Part shown: positions 50,401 through 62,700 of the stretch, one piece after another
Layout of the letters: each line of letters begins with the position of its first letter
Numbering within the stretch: position 1 is the first letter of the stretch
Assembly (NCBI GenBank): GCA_031213475.1
Contig: JARUPZ010000007.1
Span: 4,893,586-4,957,585 of the forward strand
From: Nereocystis luetkeana
Lineage: Eukaryota > Sar > Phaeophyceae > Laminariales > Laminariaceae
DNA length: 64,000 nt
Direction of reading: 5' to 3'
Made by a program: the position numbers and the translations under genes
Notes under the pieces: generated by a model
Databases searched by the model: none
What the model was told of the DNA's origin: nothing
What the model saw: only the letters and a program-made list of their open reading frames with translations

Positions 50401-52291
50401 GGCCGCGGCGTCCTGGTCGGCCGAGAGCTGGTCCGTGAGCCGACGGTGGCCGTCCCATTCGGGGCTGCTCATGCCTGTCGCCGAGGATTGGAGCTGCATC
50501 TTGAGCCTGCGCGCGGTACGCACAGAGGGCATGCAAGTATGTTGTTATAGGCATACAATTACAGTAGTGATATTTGTCGTAATATATAATGGTATCACCT
50601 CGTCCCGAAATATAATCAACACTTGGAAAGTTGATAAAAAAACGGTCCTCATATTTTGAAACACAGTGATACGTGTATACCTGGTACAATGGTATAAATG
50701 TGCGACTGTATAGACTACGGACTAAACATCTCTCCTTGCTGCTGTAATTTCTCTCAACCTTGCTGTGCGACGCGTTGGACGGGCTTCTTTCGTACTGAGG
50801 AGTAATCAGAGCCAAGCACGGTGCTTAAGCGAAGGGGGGTGCAGGGTTTTTGGGTCCATGGAGGTTTGTTGGTGCTACTGTATGAATTAATATGCCCCCC
50901 CCCCCCAGGAAAACCATATTATTAAGACGGCACTGCAGTGTATATACTAGTATATAATCCTCTCTTTCGCTCATCCTCACCCCCTGGGAAGGCGATCAAT
51001 CTGCGACTCCACCATATCCATCCGCCGCTTGTAGTCGTAAACCTGTCACAGGAAAACACAAGCCAACGCGGTAACAACAGCAACAACGAAGCAAGCACGC
51101 CCACGAGAGCAACACCCCCATCACCATCGCAACGCGTCGGGTCCGGCCAAGCAAGGCAAGACAAGCCACGGTGAGGGACGGCGGGGCAAGGCAAGGAGCA
51201 GCAGGGCACGGCAAGGAAAGGGAAAAGGTCGACGGGGGTTAGTCGAGCCGCCGACCTGAACCACCGCTAGCGCGAGAGGCGGCGCGGGCGCGGGGCAGGG
51301 ATATCGGGGCACAGCCGGCGGAGGAGTGCTGCATATAGATGCTACGGGAACAACAAACTTGTGCTACTACAGTTACCTTGAGGCAAAAGAAAAATGACCT
51401 CCAGCCACGCAAGGCAAGGCATTAACATTTTGTCAAAAACTTGCTTAAGACTTTCCGCTCCCTGTGGAGCACACCCACCGCTCGCGAAACAAGCTTGTCT
51501 TCCAACATAGGCAGGAAACAAACTCGCAAGCGTGGGGTTCCTTTCCAATCTCTCTGTTGTCTCGTTTAAGCGCACCCGGTGATTGCTATTTGTGGCGTGC
51601 TTGCGTCTTAAGTTAAACAAAACAAAACTTGTTTACTGAAGGCGCGTCGCCTGCGCTGGTCCTGACCACGCACGCCAACTCCCTCCACCCGTTCGAGGAA
51701 AAGTAAAGGCCGAGCGAAAAAAAAAAATGTAACAGCACCAAGGCGCTTGCAACTGGGTACACCCAGTACCATTACACATGAATGGGCTGGGTCAACCAGT
51801 GCACACGAATCGACTGAGTCAACCATCACACACGAATCGACTGGGCCAACTATCACACACGAATCGGCTGGGCCAACTATCACACACGTTTCGACTGGGT
51901 CAACCATTACACACGAACGGCGTGGGTCAAGACAGCCAAATACGATCCTTACGCCCATCACCCAGAAGAGTCTCTCAATCACCCGATGATAGCACACCCG
52001 TATACCCCCCAACCCCGTGAGGTAAAAAAACGCCTACTCGTACTTCTATCTATTGGAGCTTATGACACTCGGTGGACCGGCGATATGAAGGGGGGGGCAT
52101 GCACCAGGGAGAACATACCACACTCCAGCACCACACGTACACGGCTTTAATCCTACTGCAAAACAAAACAATTGATAAGTAACTAATTTGTTAACGGGTT
52201 TTGAAGGGGAAAACAAACAAACAAAAAATTACCTCTGTTTCACCCGGCAGTCCTAGCTGTCCGCGCAACTGCTCATCGTTAACAATAAAAC
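44497..52291 (-). CDS. Unrecognised coiled-coil / low-complexity protein, 5' end not found
   Basis: I do not recognise this protein. Six exons join in phase: 52291-52233, 51042-50981, 50506-49144, 48692-48447, 47587-47450 and 45519-44497 (stop TGA at 44497). They encode at least 962 residues. The first exon reads IVNDEQLRGQLGLPGETE and begins in mid-codon, so an upstream exon is missing. The second (VYDYKRRMDMVESQIDRL) looks helical. The 455-residue third exon is rich in Gly, Ser, Arg and Asp/Glu with Ala and Gln runs. Then come an Ala/Arg/Glu helical part, a possible coiled coil (RRQMQHTIATLEVQLL) and a Ser/Pro/Thr/Gly-rich end. A possible extra exon (KLDDVDRDLSE, about 46333-46301) fits the phase. 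The last acceptor is weak. It could be an adaptor or scaffold; no enzyme motif is seen. Confidence 0.6.
45622..46020 (+). repeat. Degenerate TGGG-rich tract
   Basis: About 400 bp dominated by GTGGGTAGG/GTGGGTGGG units broken by short T runs. It lies in the last intron of the minus-strand gene, whose transcript would carry the C-rich complement. Several stretches have four close G triplets and could form a G-quadruplex on the plus strand. Confidence 0.75.
47203..47302. repeat. CTTCGCTTTCCGTCG minisatellite
   Basis: About six imperfect units of 13-20 bp (CGTCGCTTCGCTT) in an intron of the unrecognised gene. Confidence 0.8.
51770..51932. repeat. 27-bp minisatellite
   Basis: About six units of a 27-base repeat (CACACACGAATCGACTGGG plus CAACCAT). 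Because the period is a multiple of three and no unit carries a stop, the array is open in frames on both strands. It lies in an inferred intron between the exons at 52233 and 51042. Confidence 0.85.
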
Positions 52292-52354
52292 CTACGGAAA
52301 ACAATGAAATCAGGAAGAAACAGGAAGAGCCAAAGTACCACCCCCCCCCTGCAC

Positions 52355-52621
52355 CATACACCGGAAATTAAATTAACTCATTGAAGCTGTCATATATATG
52401 CAAGTCCGCCTCACAAGCGGTTCTTAGGACGATGCAGCTCACCCTTCATGCGACTCGCCAGACACCTCACGGCGCTTCGCGCTTGGTGCAAGCAATGTCT
52501 GCCTGGTCGGTGAAAACCCGACTTGCTCCGTCCCGGCATTCTAGGGATGCGAGGGTCTATGGTCATACGACTACGGCCATGCATGAGATCGAGTACATAT
52601 CTCCTATTGAGTACCCCCCCC
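52355..52621 (+). repeat. Poly-C-tailed SINE-like repeat, 270-bp form
   Basis: A well-preserved short-form copy starting at CACCGGAAATTAAATTAAC and ending TTGAGTA plus a C run. A C run (52339-52349) also precedes it. Confidence 0.88.
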
Positions 52622-53783
52622 TGCACCGGAAAAAAACAACGATACGATACGAAAGGCACCAGATATATAAACCCTACCAACCAAGACCCGACCCCGACAA
52701 AGTGGCCTCTCTATATATACTACTGCAAAAATTAAGCCCAAACTAATTCCATTTTAGTTGTCCCAAAAACGCCGGTACCGTTCTAAAGGGCTAAAGGTGC
52801 TACGCACCACTCTGTCCGGAAATATAAGCCCCGTTTGGTGCCCACATCAGAGCCGAAATGGGGGATACATTCTCGGATAGAGTGGCACAGAGTAAGGGTA
52901 GGAGTTTTACGGGAGCACCCAAAAAGAAGCCAGAACGTTTACGTTAAAACAAAAATTGACAGCAACAAAACATTGCGAAGACTCGGCGCGCGCCGCTCGG
53001 GGTCCTCCATATTCGATATACATCTGCAACTAAAAAAACTAATCAAGCATTTGATCAACTGGCCTTTTTACAAGGGTACTCATAGTCGATACTGCGCAAA
53101 CCCGTCAACTTGTTCTCCACGCCCGGTAGTAAAACACGATCCACACATCTTCGAAACCCAAGTGCAGGCCAGGACATATTTTTTTCCGGTGTCGCCTAGG
53201 TGATCCCCCGCACCCGGACGCAACGAGGCATCGCTTTACAAGAAAACACACAAAAAGAGCGTCGCGATCAGCATTCATGGCCTCCGAACCTGTGCAACCC
53301 TGAAACGCTTGTGGTTGCCCCGCGTGTCCCCGTCGCCAAGGTACAGACAAGGCACGTTGGTCAAACGTATTTAGTGTCTCGCCATTGTGCTCGATTTTTT
53401 TCACGTCCACCTTGGTCGTATTTTCTTGGTGTCCCAAACGTGGTCGATTGTTTCATAACTTACGTGCGTGCCACGCAAAACGCACTTACGTACGGACGCC
53501 GTGCAACAAAAAAAAACAACACGTTCTCTTCCCGCAACCCGCCCTCGATGGACACGGGGTTGGCCGTCGGTTGGTCACCAGGAGAAAACGGAGGCGACAG
53601 TCGGTCGACGCCATTTGAATAACCAACCACACAAACCAACCAACTAGCCGAACAACCCACCAACCATTTGACTCGGTGCTCTGCTCCACCCCTCCCCTCG
53701 CCCTCTCCAAGCCACAACCAACCACCTATCTCTCTAAAGCCACAACAACTGCCTCATCTGCGTGCGCGCGATCTCAAATAAAA
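52622..53783. other. Gap between the unrecognised gene and the myotubularin gene
   Basis: It should hold the missing 5' exon(s) of the gene at 44497-52291 and the 3' flank of the myotubularin gene. I could not identify an exon ending in the needed phase. The frames here have no family motif. Confidence 0.5.
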
Positions 53784-56700
53784 TCAACCCAACGCCCTGG
53801 GTACGAACACCAAGAGGGGTAAGGCCCACACGGCGACAGCCGGCAGCGCCGAAAACGCCAGGCCGGAGGCAAACGCGGGCAAGTCGCGGTGGTGGTAGCC
53901 ATAACAGCCCCTCGCCGTCACCGCCCCCACCGCTACAAAAAAGGCAACGAGCGCGAGGGCTACGATTGTGGCAGTGTGCCGCCGGGCCGACGCGGCATGA
54001 GCCGTCATTAACTTAGCTACCTGGTGGTTAGAAGAAGAGGCCCCCGCCGCAGAAGATGTGAGCGTAGTTGTCCGGGAACAGTCCGCGTGCGCCGCCAACG
54101 AGGAGGGTAGGGGAAAGGCGTGGCAGGCGGTCGGTAATGAGGTGTGGGCATACAGTGCGCGGGGGGTGCCATGCCATGCCATGCCGCGCGGGGTTTGAAG
54201 CGGTGGTCGTCGCCGCGGGTCCATCCCCCGTCGTCCAAAATCGGGCAGCGTCGATAGTCCACAGGTTTCGGTCGTTGTTTAAAGATGGCCCACCGCGCGG
54301 GAGGCGGGCAAGGAGGAGAGAAAGGGAAAGAAGAGAGACAAAAAAAAGAGACGGGCAGACGGGTGGAGAGACATAGAGACAAAAAAAAGAGACGGGCAGA
54401 CGGGTGGAGAGACATACAAGATATAGAGATGGAGGTAGAGCGAAAAGAAAGTCGCGAAGATAACAAAGAAAGAGTGCGAGATAAAGAGGTAGGCAATAAA
54501 GAGTGAGGGAGGGAGGGAGTGGGTGGGGGTCGACAGAAAATATTGACCCCTCTCCTCGGTTCTACGTATCGCTTTTTGGTCTTTGGTTTCCTTCTCTTGT
54601 CCACCATCCCCCCCCGCACCCGCACTCGCGTACATAAAGCTCGGGACACTGCGCGGCGGCACCACTGCTACATTCCGCACCCCCGCAGCAACGAACCAAC
54701 CCACCAACCGATACACCTTGCGCGTCCACTCAAAACTCTGAATCAAAATCGAGCCAGGTACTACTGTACAGCTGTCGCTACATAGGAACTCGTGCAGCAG
54801 GATATTTCCAACTGTCGTCAATTTGTGTGCGTTCGATCCCGGTCGAAAGGTCGGTTTAGCGGGTTCCTACACCCCTCTCCCATGCGCGCTTCAGCCGTCG
54901 CACACACCTGCAATCGCAGACCCTGCTCCACCGACATCTGGTGCTCCCTGGTCGGACGAACGGGCGGCAAGCGAGAAAACCAACGTCAGCACAAGCGGCG
55001 GAACAGCGCCTCCGAAACAAAGCAACAACGGTTCGGTACGGAAAGGTACCTACCTACCTTAGAGGGCGAGGCCGGGAAACACAGCGAGCGGCATCTTAAA
55101 CCCCCCTTTACGACTGCACCCTCCGGTTTGGCAAACTATTACGGGGACCATAGTTAACAGGACCAAATATTGTTAGTAAAAATGGTTAAATATATAGGTT
55201 TTTAAGTATACCATAGTTCCTATTAACCATGGTCCCCCGTAATAGTTGGAAATGCAATAGAGTTGGGACCATTGTGTTAACGGGAGAGAGAGCTTCAGTG
55301 CACGTTCCACGAAACGACGTACCTCGCCAAATCAGGCAGCGCACCGGAGAGGACGGCGGCAGCAAAAGGGTCAAGGGCACTTGCGACACGGGGGGCTCGC
55401 GCAACAACACGAGCAGGGACACCGCAAGAGAGCAAGAGAATGGGATGTGATGGGGGCTTTTACTTTTCTGCCTGTCTCGCGGGTTTATCTGCTCCCCCTA
55501 CAACCTCCCGACATGACGTAGGTAGTGCTGAACTTCGCACGCCAAACGGTACTTGATCGAGATCGTTAAGCGCCGAATATATAGATGTATACCGGGTGTA
55601 TAACATACATATGGTACGCTACGCTCGCCGTATATGAAGATATAAATAAATTGAATGCATGAGGTGAGAGATCGAACTCCTCGAAGCTCATCTTTGCAAA
55701 CTGTGTGTGTGTGGTACATCAACGGAGACATGGCGCCGTAAAAAAATAAGGGAGCAGGAAAGGACAGCCAACAACCCAGGACCAACAACCCGGAATAACA
55801 CCCATATAAATCAACAAAAACACACACACCAACCACGCCTAGCCAAATCACGTCAATGCCAACCTTTGTTCAACCGCATGAAGCAGCCCCTCCCCCCCTT
55901 CCCCTCCCAGCGACGATAGAAAACTGTAAGAGACCAGGCACCGCACTACGAAACAACACACACACATGAACACACTATCCTATCGTCCGGCGCACTCGCC
56001 TGTGGTGGAGAAGCAAATTATCCCGCATGAAAACCGCCTGCCAGATCTCCAAACCCTGCAGTTCGCAGCAGGGCCGCAGCACGTCCACCGTCCTCACAGA
56101 CGGGCCGCGGCCACCGCTGGCCCCCTGCCTCGGCGGCCTGTAGAGCGCGTTGAGCAGAGGCGCCGTCATGTGCCCCTCCATCGCATGTTCTCTAAAGCAC
56201 AAGCACACACGCAAGCGAACGCGTGAAAAAAATAGCATGCACCGGCGAAAAAAACAATAACGACAACAACAACAACGTGTGCGCCGTGTGGGTGGGTGGG
56301 AGGGACGGGAGGGGGGCAGGGGGAGGGCGCGGGAGGGGAGGGAAGGAGGGGGGGAGGGAGGGAGGGGAGAGGGCGTTGTTACGCTGGTCGCGGAAGGATC
56401 ACATTTTCTACTGTAGGTGTTCACCTAGAGACATGCTGTGGGATGGAAACGGCGACGGCTACGGGGTGGTGGTGGGAGCACAAGAAACAAAAACCAACAA
56501 GACCATTTCATTTCATTTATTTGATCGGTTCATCGTTGCAGGCAAATAAAATATCAGCCATACTTCCTTCAGTATCGCGCCCTGCGGTACTCATGGCCCG
56601 TAAAAACAAAACACCGCATATATCAACAGATCGGTCGGGCCTCAACCCCTGGTACTAATACTGGGGGCCATATCAAATAGGACCTACGGTACACACAAAC

Positions 56701-59700
56701 ACTAACAAGTATATATTTCACTATTTTTATTAACAGTATATGGCCCTATTTACCATGGTCCCCCGTAATACGTACTGCGAAAAAATATCCTACCCTACCT
56801 CCAGGCATTTTGTCCCCCCCCCAAAAAGAATGTTGCAGTTTTTTCTCTCCTACCTGAGGTAGACGAAAAGGCTCACGGCACCGCTGCCCACCGCATGCAG
56901 GTCCTTCAGCTTGTCCTTCCTCTCGCGCTCGCAGTTGCCTGAAAGACCCATCGAAAGACACAACATAGGGGGGGGGGGGGGTATTCGATAGGGGTTATGT
57001 ACTCGACCTCATGCATGGTCGTAGTCGTATGACCATAGACCCTCGCATCCCAACAAAGCCGGGACGGAGCATGTCGGGTTTTCACCGACCAGGCAGGGAG
57101 AGGGGGGGGGAGACAAACCAGACGGCGTTAAGCGTCAAGAGTCAGTCCCGAGGAGCAAAGGACAAACACACGAATGGGTGCCGCCCAAGCCGCACAACGA
57201 ACGATGCCACTCCTTCAAAATATTCCTGGTAAAATGACGAAATTCGCGGGAGGGCAAGAAGGGCAATTCGATCGGAAGTATATACGCCGCAGCAGCTGCG
57301 CGCGCAAGTGCAGGGGTGTGTGCCGCCCGTGCCCCCTGGCCATTGACCGGCGGTCGCGGGAGGGACTACTGTATGTAGGCTACTGGGAAAATACGTAGTC
57401 CTACAATACAAGTATATATGTCGAGAGTATCGCGTTAGTCAAATGCCACCATGGCCGTTAATATAAGCTACGTTTGATGTTCATATCAGACCCCAAACGG
57501 GGATTATATTCACGGCAAGAGTGCCGATATTCCGGAGCTCTTTACGGGTCATATGACTCGGCCCGCGGGTTGGGCCAGGGACTTCTTGAAAATCTCACGG
57601 GTCGGGTCGGGTCAGGAGCTTTTCAAAGTAATCACGGGTCGGGTCGGGCCAGGAGGTTTTCAAAGTACTCTCGGATCGGGTCGGGTCACCCTTATGCCCT
57701 ACCCGACCTGACCCGCGAGGTTAAACCCTTTTAGGATCCCAGTCCCGTGTTAGGGATACACTGCTTAGAGTTTGAGTGGTTTGTCCCCAAAACGGGACTG
57801 AAGTCTTGAGAGGGTCGACTCGACCCGTGAAGAGCCCTGACAATAAATAGCCAACAGACAAACAATAGCCAACAAACAGCACAAATTCACCTGAAAAGTT
57901 TATGAAGGCGGCACTGTACAACCCTTCCACCAGCCGTTCGAGGTAGTGACCGGTGAACTCGAACGAAGAAGGGTACTGCCTCAGCAGCTGACAGTTGTTT
58001 CAACGTTGTGTTCAAGAGAAACGCGTTGTTTTACAGAACCGACGAAAGGGATGCATGCACACAGCAGCAGTCATCGAGTAGAAAGCGTCAGTAGGTGTGG
58101 CATGTGGGACAGGGTTGGAGTAGAAGACCAATGAACTCGCTACAGAACCGACAACCCACACACAGCATCAGCAGCAGTGGTAGAAAACGTCAGCAGGTGC
58201 GGGACAGGGTTTGAGGATTAGAAAACGTCAGCAGGGGTGGAACAGGGCATATACAACGTGGGGGGGGTGGAGGGCACTCACATACAGCATAACATAACAC
58301 TGCACGTTGCGGGTGGTCCAACTTCTCAGCGGAGGCGTGTTTATACGCAGAGTCACAGACAGAAACGGGATGTCACAGGAATCCTTCGTCTTACCAGGTA
58401 AATACTGCGAGGAACACAGACTGCACGTCCAAACCGTGTCTGTCCATTCCTATTAATAACTAAAAAAGAAAACGACCACGTAGATTCCCTCCCCGCGCAG
58501 AGCTGCGTGCTTGTAGCTTCTGAACCTATTAATAGTTTGTCTATACCTCGGGCGAGCAGGACCCACGCTAGCTATACACCAGGCAGCCAGAGTGTAAAGC
58601 GACATCAAGCACTGAATCGCTTCTTTGCGTTTCGGGACAAACAAGAAATTACACACTTTAGCCCCCTCACGTGGTCCTTACATTAGGGGACACAGTGACG
58701 AAAAAGAAACCCTTCTGCGGCACGCTGCTTCGTCCTTCGCATTGCCACCATCACCACCACCACCACAACCATCTTCAAGAGGCTGCCGACAGACCCCCCC
58801 CTCCCCTATCCCATCTCACCTGCCAGACAGCATCCAGCCACTGCAGAAACACTGGCGACGACTCCGTCGGGGAGTCGGAGTGCGCCCGCATGCCGAACAT
58901 GTGGCCGAAGGAGCCCCACTCCTTCTCCACCAGCACCTCGAAGCCTTCCAGCGTGCGGTAGTACGGATCCAGGTACAGCTGCCGAACGCGAGGGGGGAGG
59001 GGGGGGGGGGGGGCGTGTTTTGTCAACGACAACGAATCGGCGTGAGGCATGAGGTGTGTATACATCTATAATAGTACGTAGCAGGGGAAACGGGGCGAAG
59101 GGATGAAGGAGGAAAAGTGAAAGCCAAAAGGGGCAAAAACGGAACGGCGCCGTTAGGGTCGCGATCTTAAAGAGGAGTGTTTTTCAGTTTTTTTCAGCAT
59201 TTTCCCGAAATTTCGGTATTTTCCTAAAATACCGAGAAGTAGCGACATTTCGGGAAAATACCAGGAAAAAAAAACTAAAAATAGTCCTCGTCAAAATCGC
59301 GACCCTTAGACCTATGCCAATGGTACAGCGAAGCATCAATGAAAAGTTTGAATTTAAAAGATACTCTCCAAAAAATTGTAGAACACGCTTCCTATGGGCA
59401 GGTTTAGAAACAAAGTTCCTAACTTTTGGAAAAGCCCGAAAAAAGCAAATCTGGGGCCGATGTTGGCCCAACATGGGCCGATGTTGGCCCAACATCGGTT
59501 TGAGAAAAACTCAGGCCGATCTTTGGTTCGAAGCGGCGAGATTCCGAGTCCTCGACAGACATCGATCAACAAAACCAACGATTGCGTCATAAATTCTGAA
59601 CAGAGTGCGCTCGTTAGGGGCTCCGACCCACCCTAGAGTGACCGTCTTCACACCATGGCCAGTGTCATGTGGCGGGAGCTGACCAGGCGTATGATAAAAA

Positions 59701-62700
59701 GACATTTGGCCGCTGGTTTGCACAAAACAGAAGACAACACTTCTCCATCCGTCTCGAATCGCAAAAAATAGACTTTTTTTTTCAGGTTTGGGAGGATACC
59801 GTAGGACGCCGCCGGCAAGCTCTCGCCCCCTAGACCATGGATCCACCTGATATATTCGAGGCCGTCATCTATATTCGTTGACCTTGCCAGATACCGAGCG
59901 GGTTGGCCGTGGGCTGAGTCTATGTCGAGGTCGAGCGTCGCTAATCGCACGAGCTGGTTTCTATCACCGTGTTGACAATTTGCAACCAGAAAAACACAAA
60001 TTGCGCCGCCTGCAGCCGTTGGAAATAAATAAATAAAATAAAAACATTTTCCCCTTTTTTTTCCCACAACGGCGGTACGAGGAATTTTTCGGCTGTTCTT
60101 TGAAAGCAATATACTTGAAAAACATCTTTTGAACTTCGCGTTTCCATTGGCGTAGGTCTTAGTTGGCAAAAAGGGCAGAATAAAAAGCTGTACGTAAAAG
60201 GCAAGGCAAAGAGGACAAGAGCATGAATGCGCAACGCGGCACTCTAGCTAGAGGTGAAAGGCGCGACGAGGGGAGAAACGCGGGTTTGCCTCATGATACG
60301 TTTGTACAATCTTTGGTGTATGTTGTTGTTGTTGGTGGTGGTGTTGTCTTTTTTAGGACCTCAGTCCCGTTTTGGGGACAGATCACTTGGAATTAGACTA
60401 GTTTGCCCCCAAATCGGGACTGCGGTACTAAAGGGGGGTGAAATCGTCCTTTCTACCCAGCTTCATCAGTACACCCAGTGTCCGTCCTGATTCCTTATCC
60501 TAGAGAGATACTGATTCTGTGGGCAGACTGAGAGACAGAGGAAGACCAAAAAATAAAAATAAATCCCAAATTCAACTGTCAAGCAAGTGAAATGCCAGCG
60601 TACCGGGTATGAGAACATAACAACACAAGCAAGACCGGAAAAAAAAAAAAAGACAGTAAAACCAAAAACAAAGAATCTGAAATGAAAAAAAAAAAAGTAC
60701 AAACGACGCAAGGACTTCAGAAAAACTGCTACTGGTAGACGGAACCCATACGTACTCAGGAAGGGGAGGTATCTGCTGCGCGGACGAAGCAACACGAAAG
60801 AGAGGGAGATACAGGCAAAAGTCTGTAAGAGCTACTCGTAGTCGATCCGATACCTAGCCACCCACCCGATGTACGTATGAATATGATATGACACATACTG
60901 GTACGGGGTATAGTCTCCACGTATAGATTATTATCTTCAGTTGGTAGGTGATCCGCGTGCCTACTGAGATCAATTTCGCGGGTTCGAGTCTCACCGAATA
61001 CATGCTCGTATACTTCGTATACTCGCAAGGATTTTTTCTTGCTTAAAAATTGGTCGGCGGAAAACGCGAGTTAGCAACATTCTACAAAAACGAGCAGTGG
61101 GAATGCTGAAACTATGAGCGATAAAATATACGGAGGCAGGAACCCGGGGGGAGAAGGGACGACTGACACCTGTGACCACGGCTTGTCCAGAATCGCTGAG
61201 GGCAAAACCTCCGACGAGCTAAAATACGATGAAAAAAAAAAGTAAATAAATAAACCAACGCATAAAATGTACAGCAGGAATGAATGATGAATCGCCGAGA
61301 GATCTTCGGAACAGCAGTGATTATTGACAGCTGAAACATCACAATGATGCAAGGCCACCAAACCAACACCTGTATCCATACGAGTATAAATACGTAACGC
61401 ATATAGACTGAATCACAGCGCGCATGCACTTCTCGGCAGAAGGGAGGGGGGGTGTAGGGGGAAGACGCCCTTCGCACACATCGCGCCTGCAGGGCGGAAA
61501 CCCGCTCTAAAACTCACCTCATCTCAAAAGTCCTCCCCCCCCCCCCCCCCCCCCCCCATTTTGCTCCGTCTCAAAAGGGACGCGTGGTCAATGGTCATAT
61601 GACGAAGGCAAGCAACAAAAACGTACGCCCCCCCCCCTCATTTCACATCTCCCCTTTCCTTCATCGTGCTGGAGATTTTCAGAAAGATATGGGGACGAAT
61701 ATTGGACCGCTTTCAGCACCGTCTCAACGCCTCACTCGGGCAGCGTGTGCACATTCACTCGTGAAGAAACAGCAGTACAGCAATACGATACGAGTACAAC
61801 GTATGTGAGTAGTAGTCAGTGCTATGTCAAAAGGCGTAAAAAAACGTGAACGAAACAAGAAATAACTGCAGTGGTAACACTCCATACCACGAAACGCTGT
61901 CCGGATATAAAAGGTGCTGTTTTTTTTAACTCGTACGAAGTGATACTCAAACGGTCCTTACATTTTCGGACAGGGTGGTACCTACACGAGGCATGAATGT
62001 ATGAATGTGCATGTACCAGGTATCACATAAATTAAAATCTTCGTGACAAATACAAACGCGGTGCAATAGTGCTGTGCACAGCACTCAATCGAACGAAAAT
62101 GAAGAACGAAATGCAACGCACGTACGGCTCCCTCTGGTAAGCTTCTGCGGGCATCAAGCGACCCCCAAGCACGCCCCGGCCCCAGGACAAGGTGAACGCA
62201 CGTCCGCCCGATTTAACTGACACCCACCCCTCCTAAAAAATCACAACCTTCTCATGACCCCTGACCTCAAACCCGAAAAGACACCCTCTGGAGACTCTAA
62301 ACAAAGGATAACGCCAACGTAACGCCTGGAGGGCGAAGGCGAAGAAAAAACAAGACAAAAAAAACGGACCGACAAACTCAGCAACCGGTCAGTTCAAAGA
62401 GCGGGCGGACAGGTGTATACACCCGGCGAATAATACGTGTGGCAAACCTCCCTGGCATACGTACGTACGCCCAAGCCAGTATAGCCCGCACGTATCTACA
62501 ATACGACCACGACCAAGACCACACCTCTCATCACAGCGTATGGCGTAAAGTGTGTGCGCGCAAGCACGGACGGTCACGTACGTATAAGGGCTAGCCTACG
62601 GCCGTGTGCTACTGTACGACCACGTGCGTACGTGCACTCAAATAGACACACACGCACGCGCAAGTACGTACTTGCACAAGCGCACCGACGACCGACCCTG

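Noticed and set aside
49126-50550. 474-codon plus-strand open frame rich in Ala/Pro/Arg
   Set aside because: It is the antisense shadow of the low-complexity exon 50506-49144, which has better splice sites and phase continuity with its neighbours.
51770-51932. Regularly spaced repeats considered as a CRISPR array
   Set aside because: The units are contiguous with no unique spacers, in a eukaryotic intron; it is a minisatellite.
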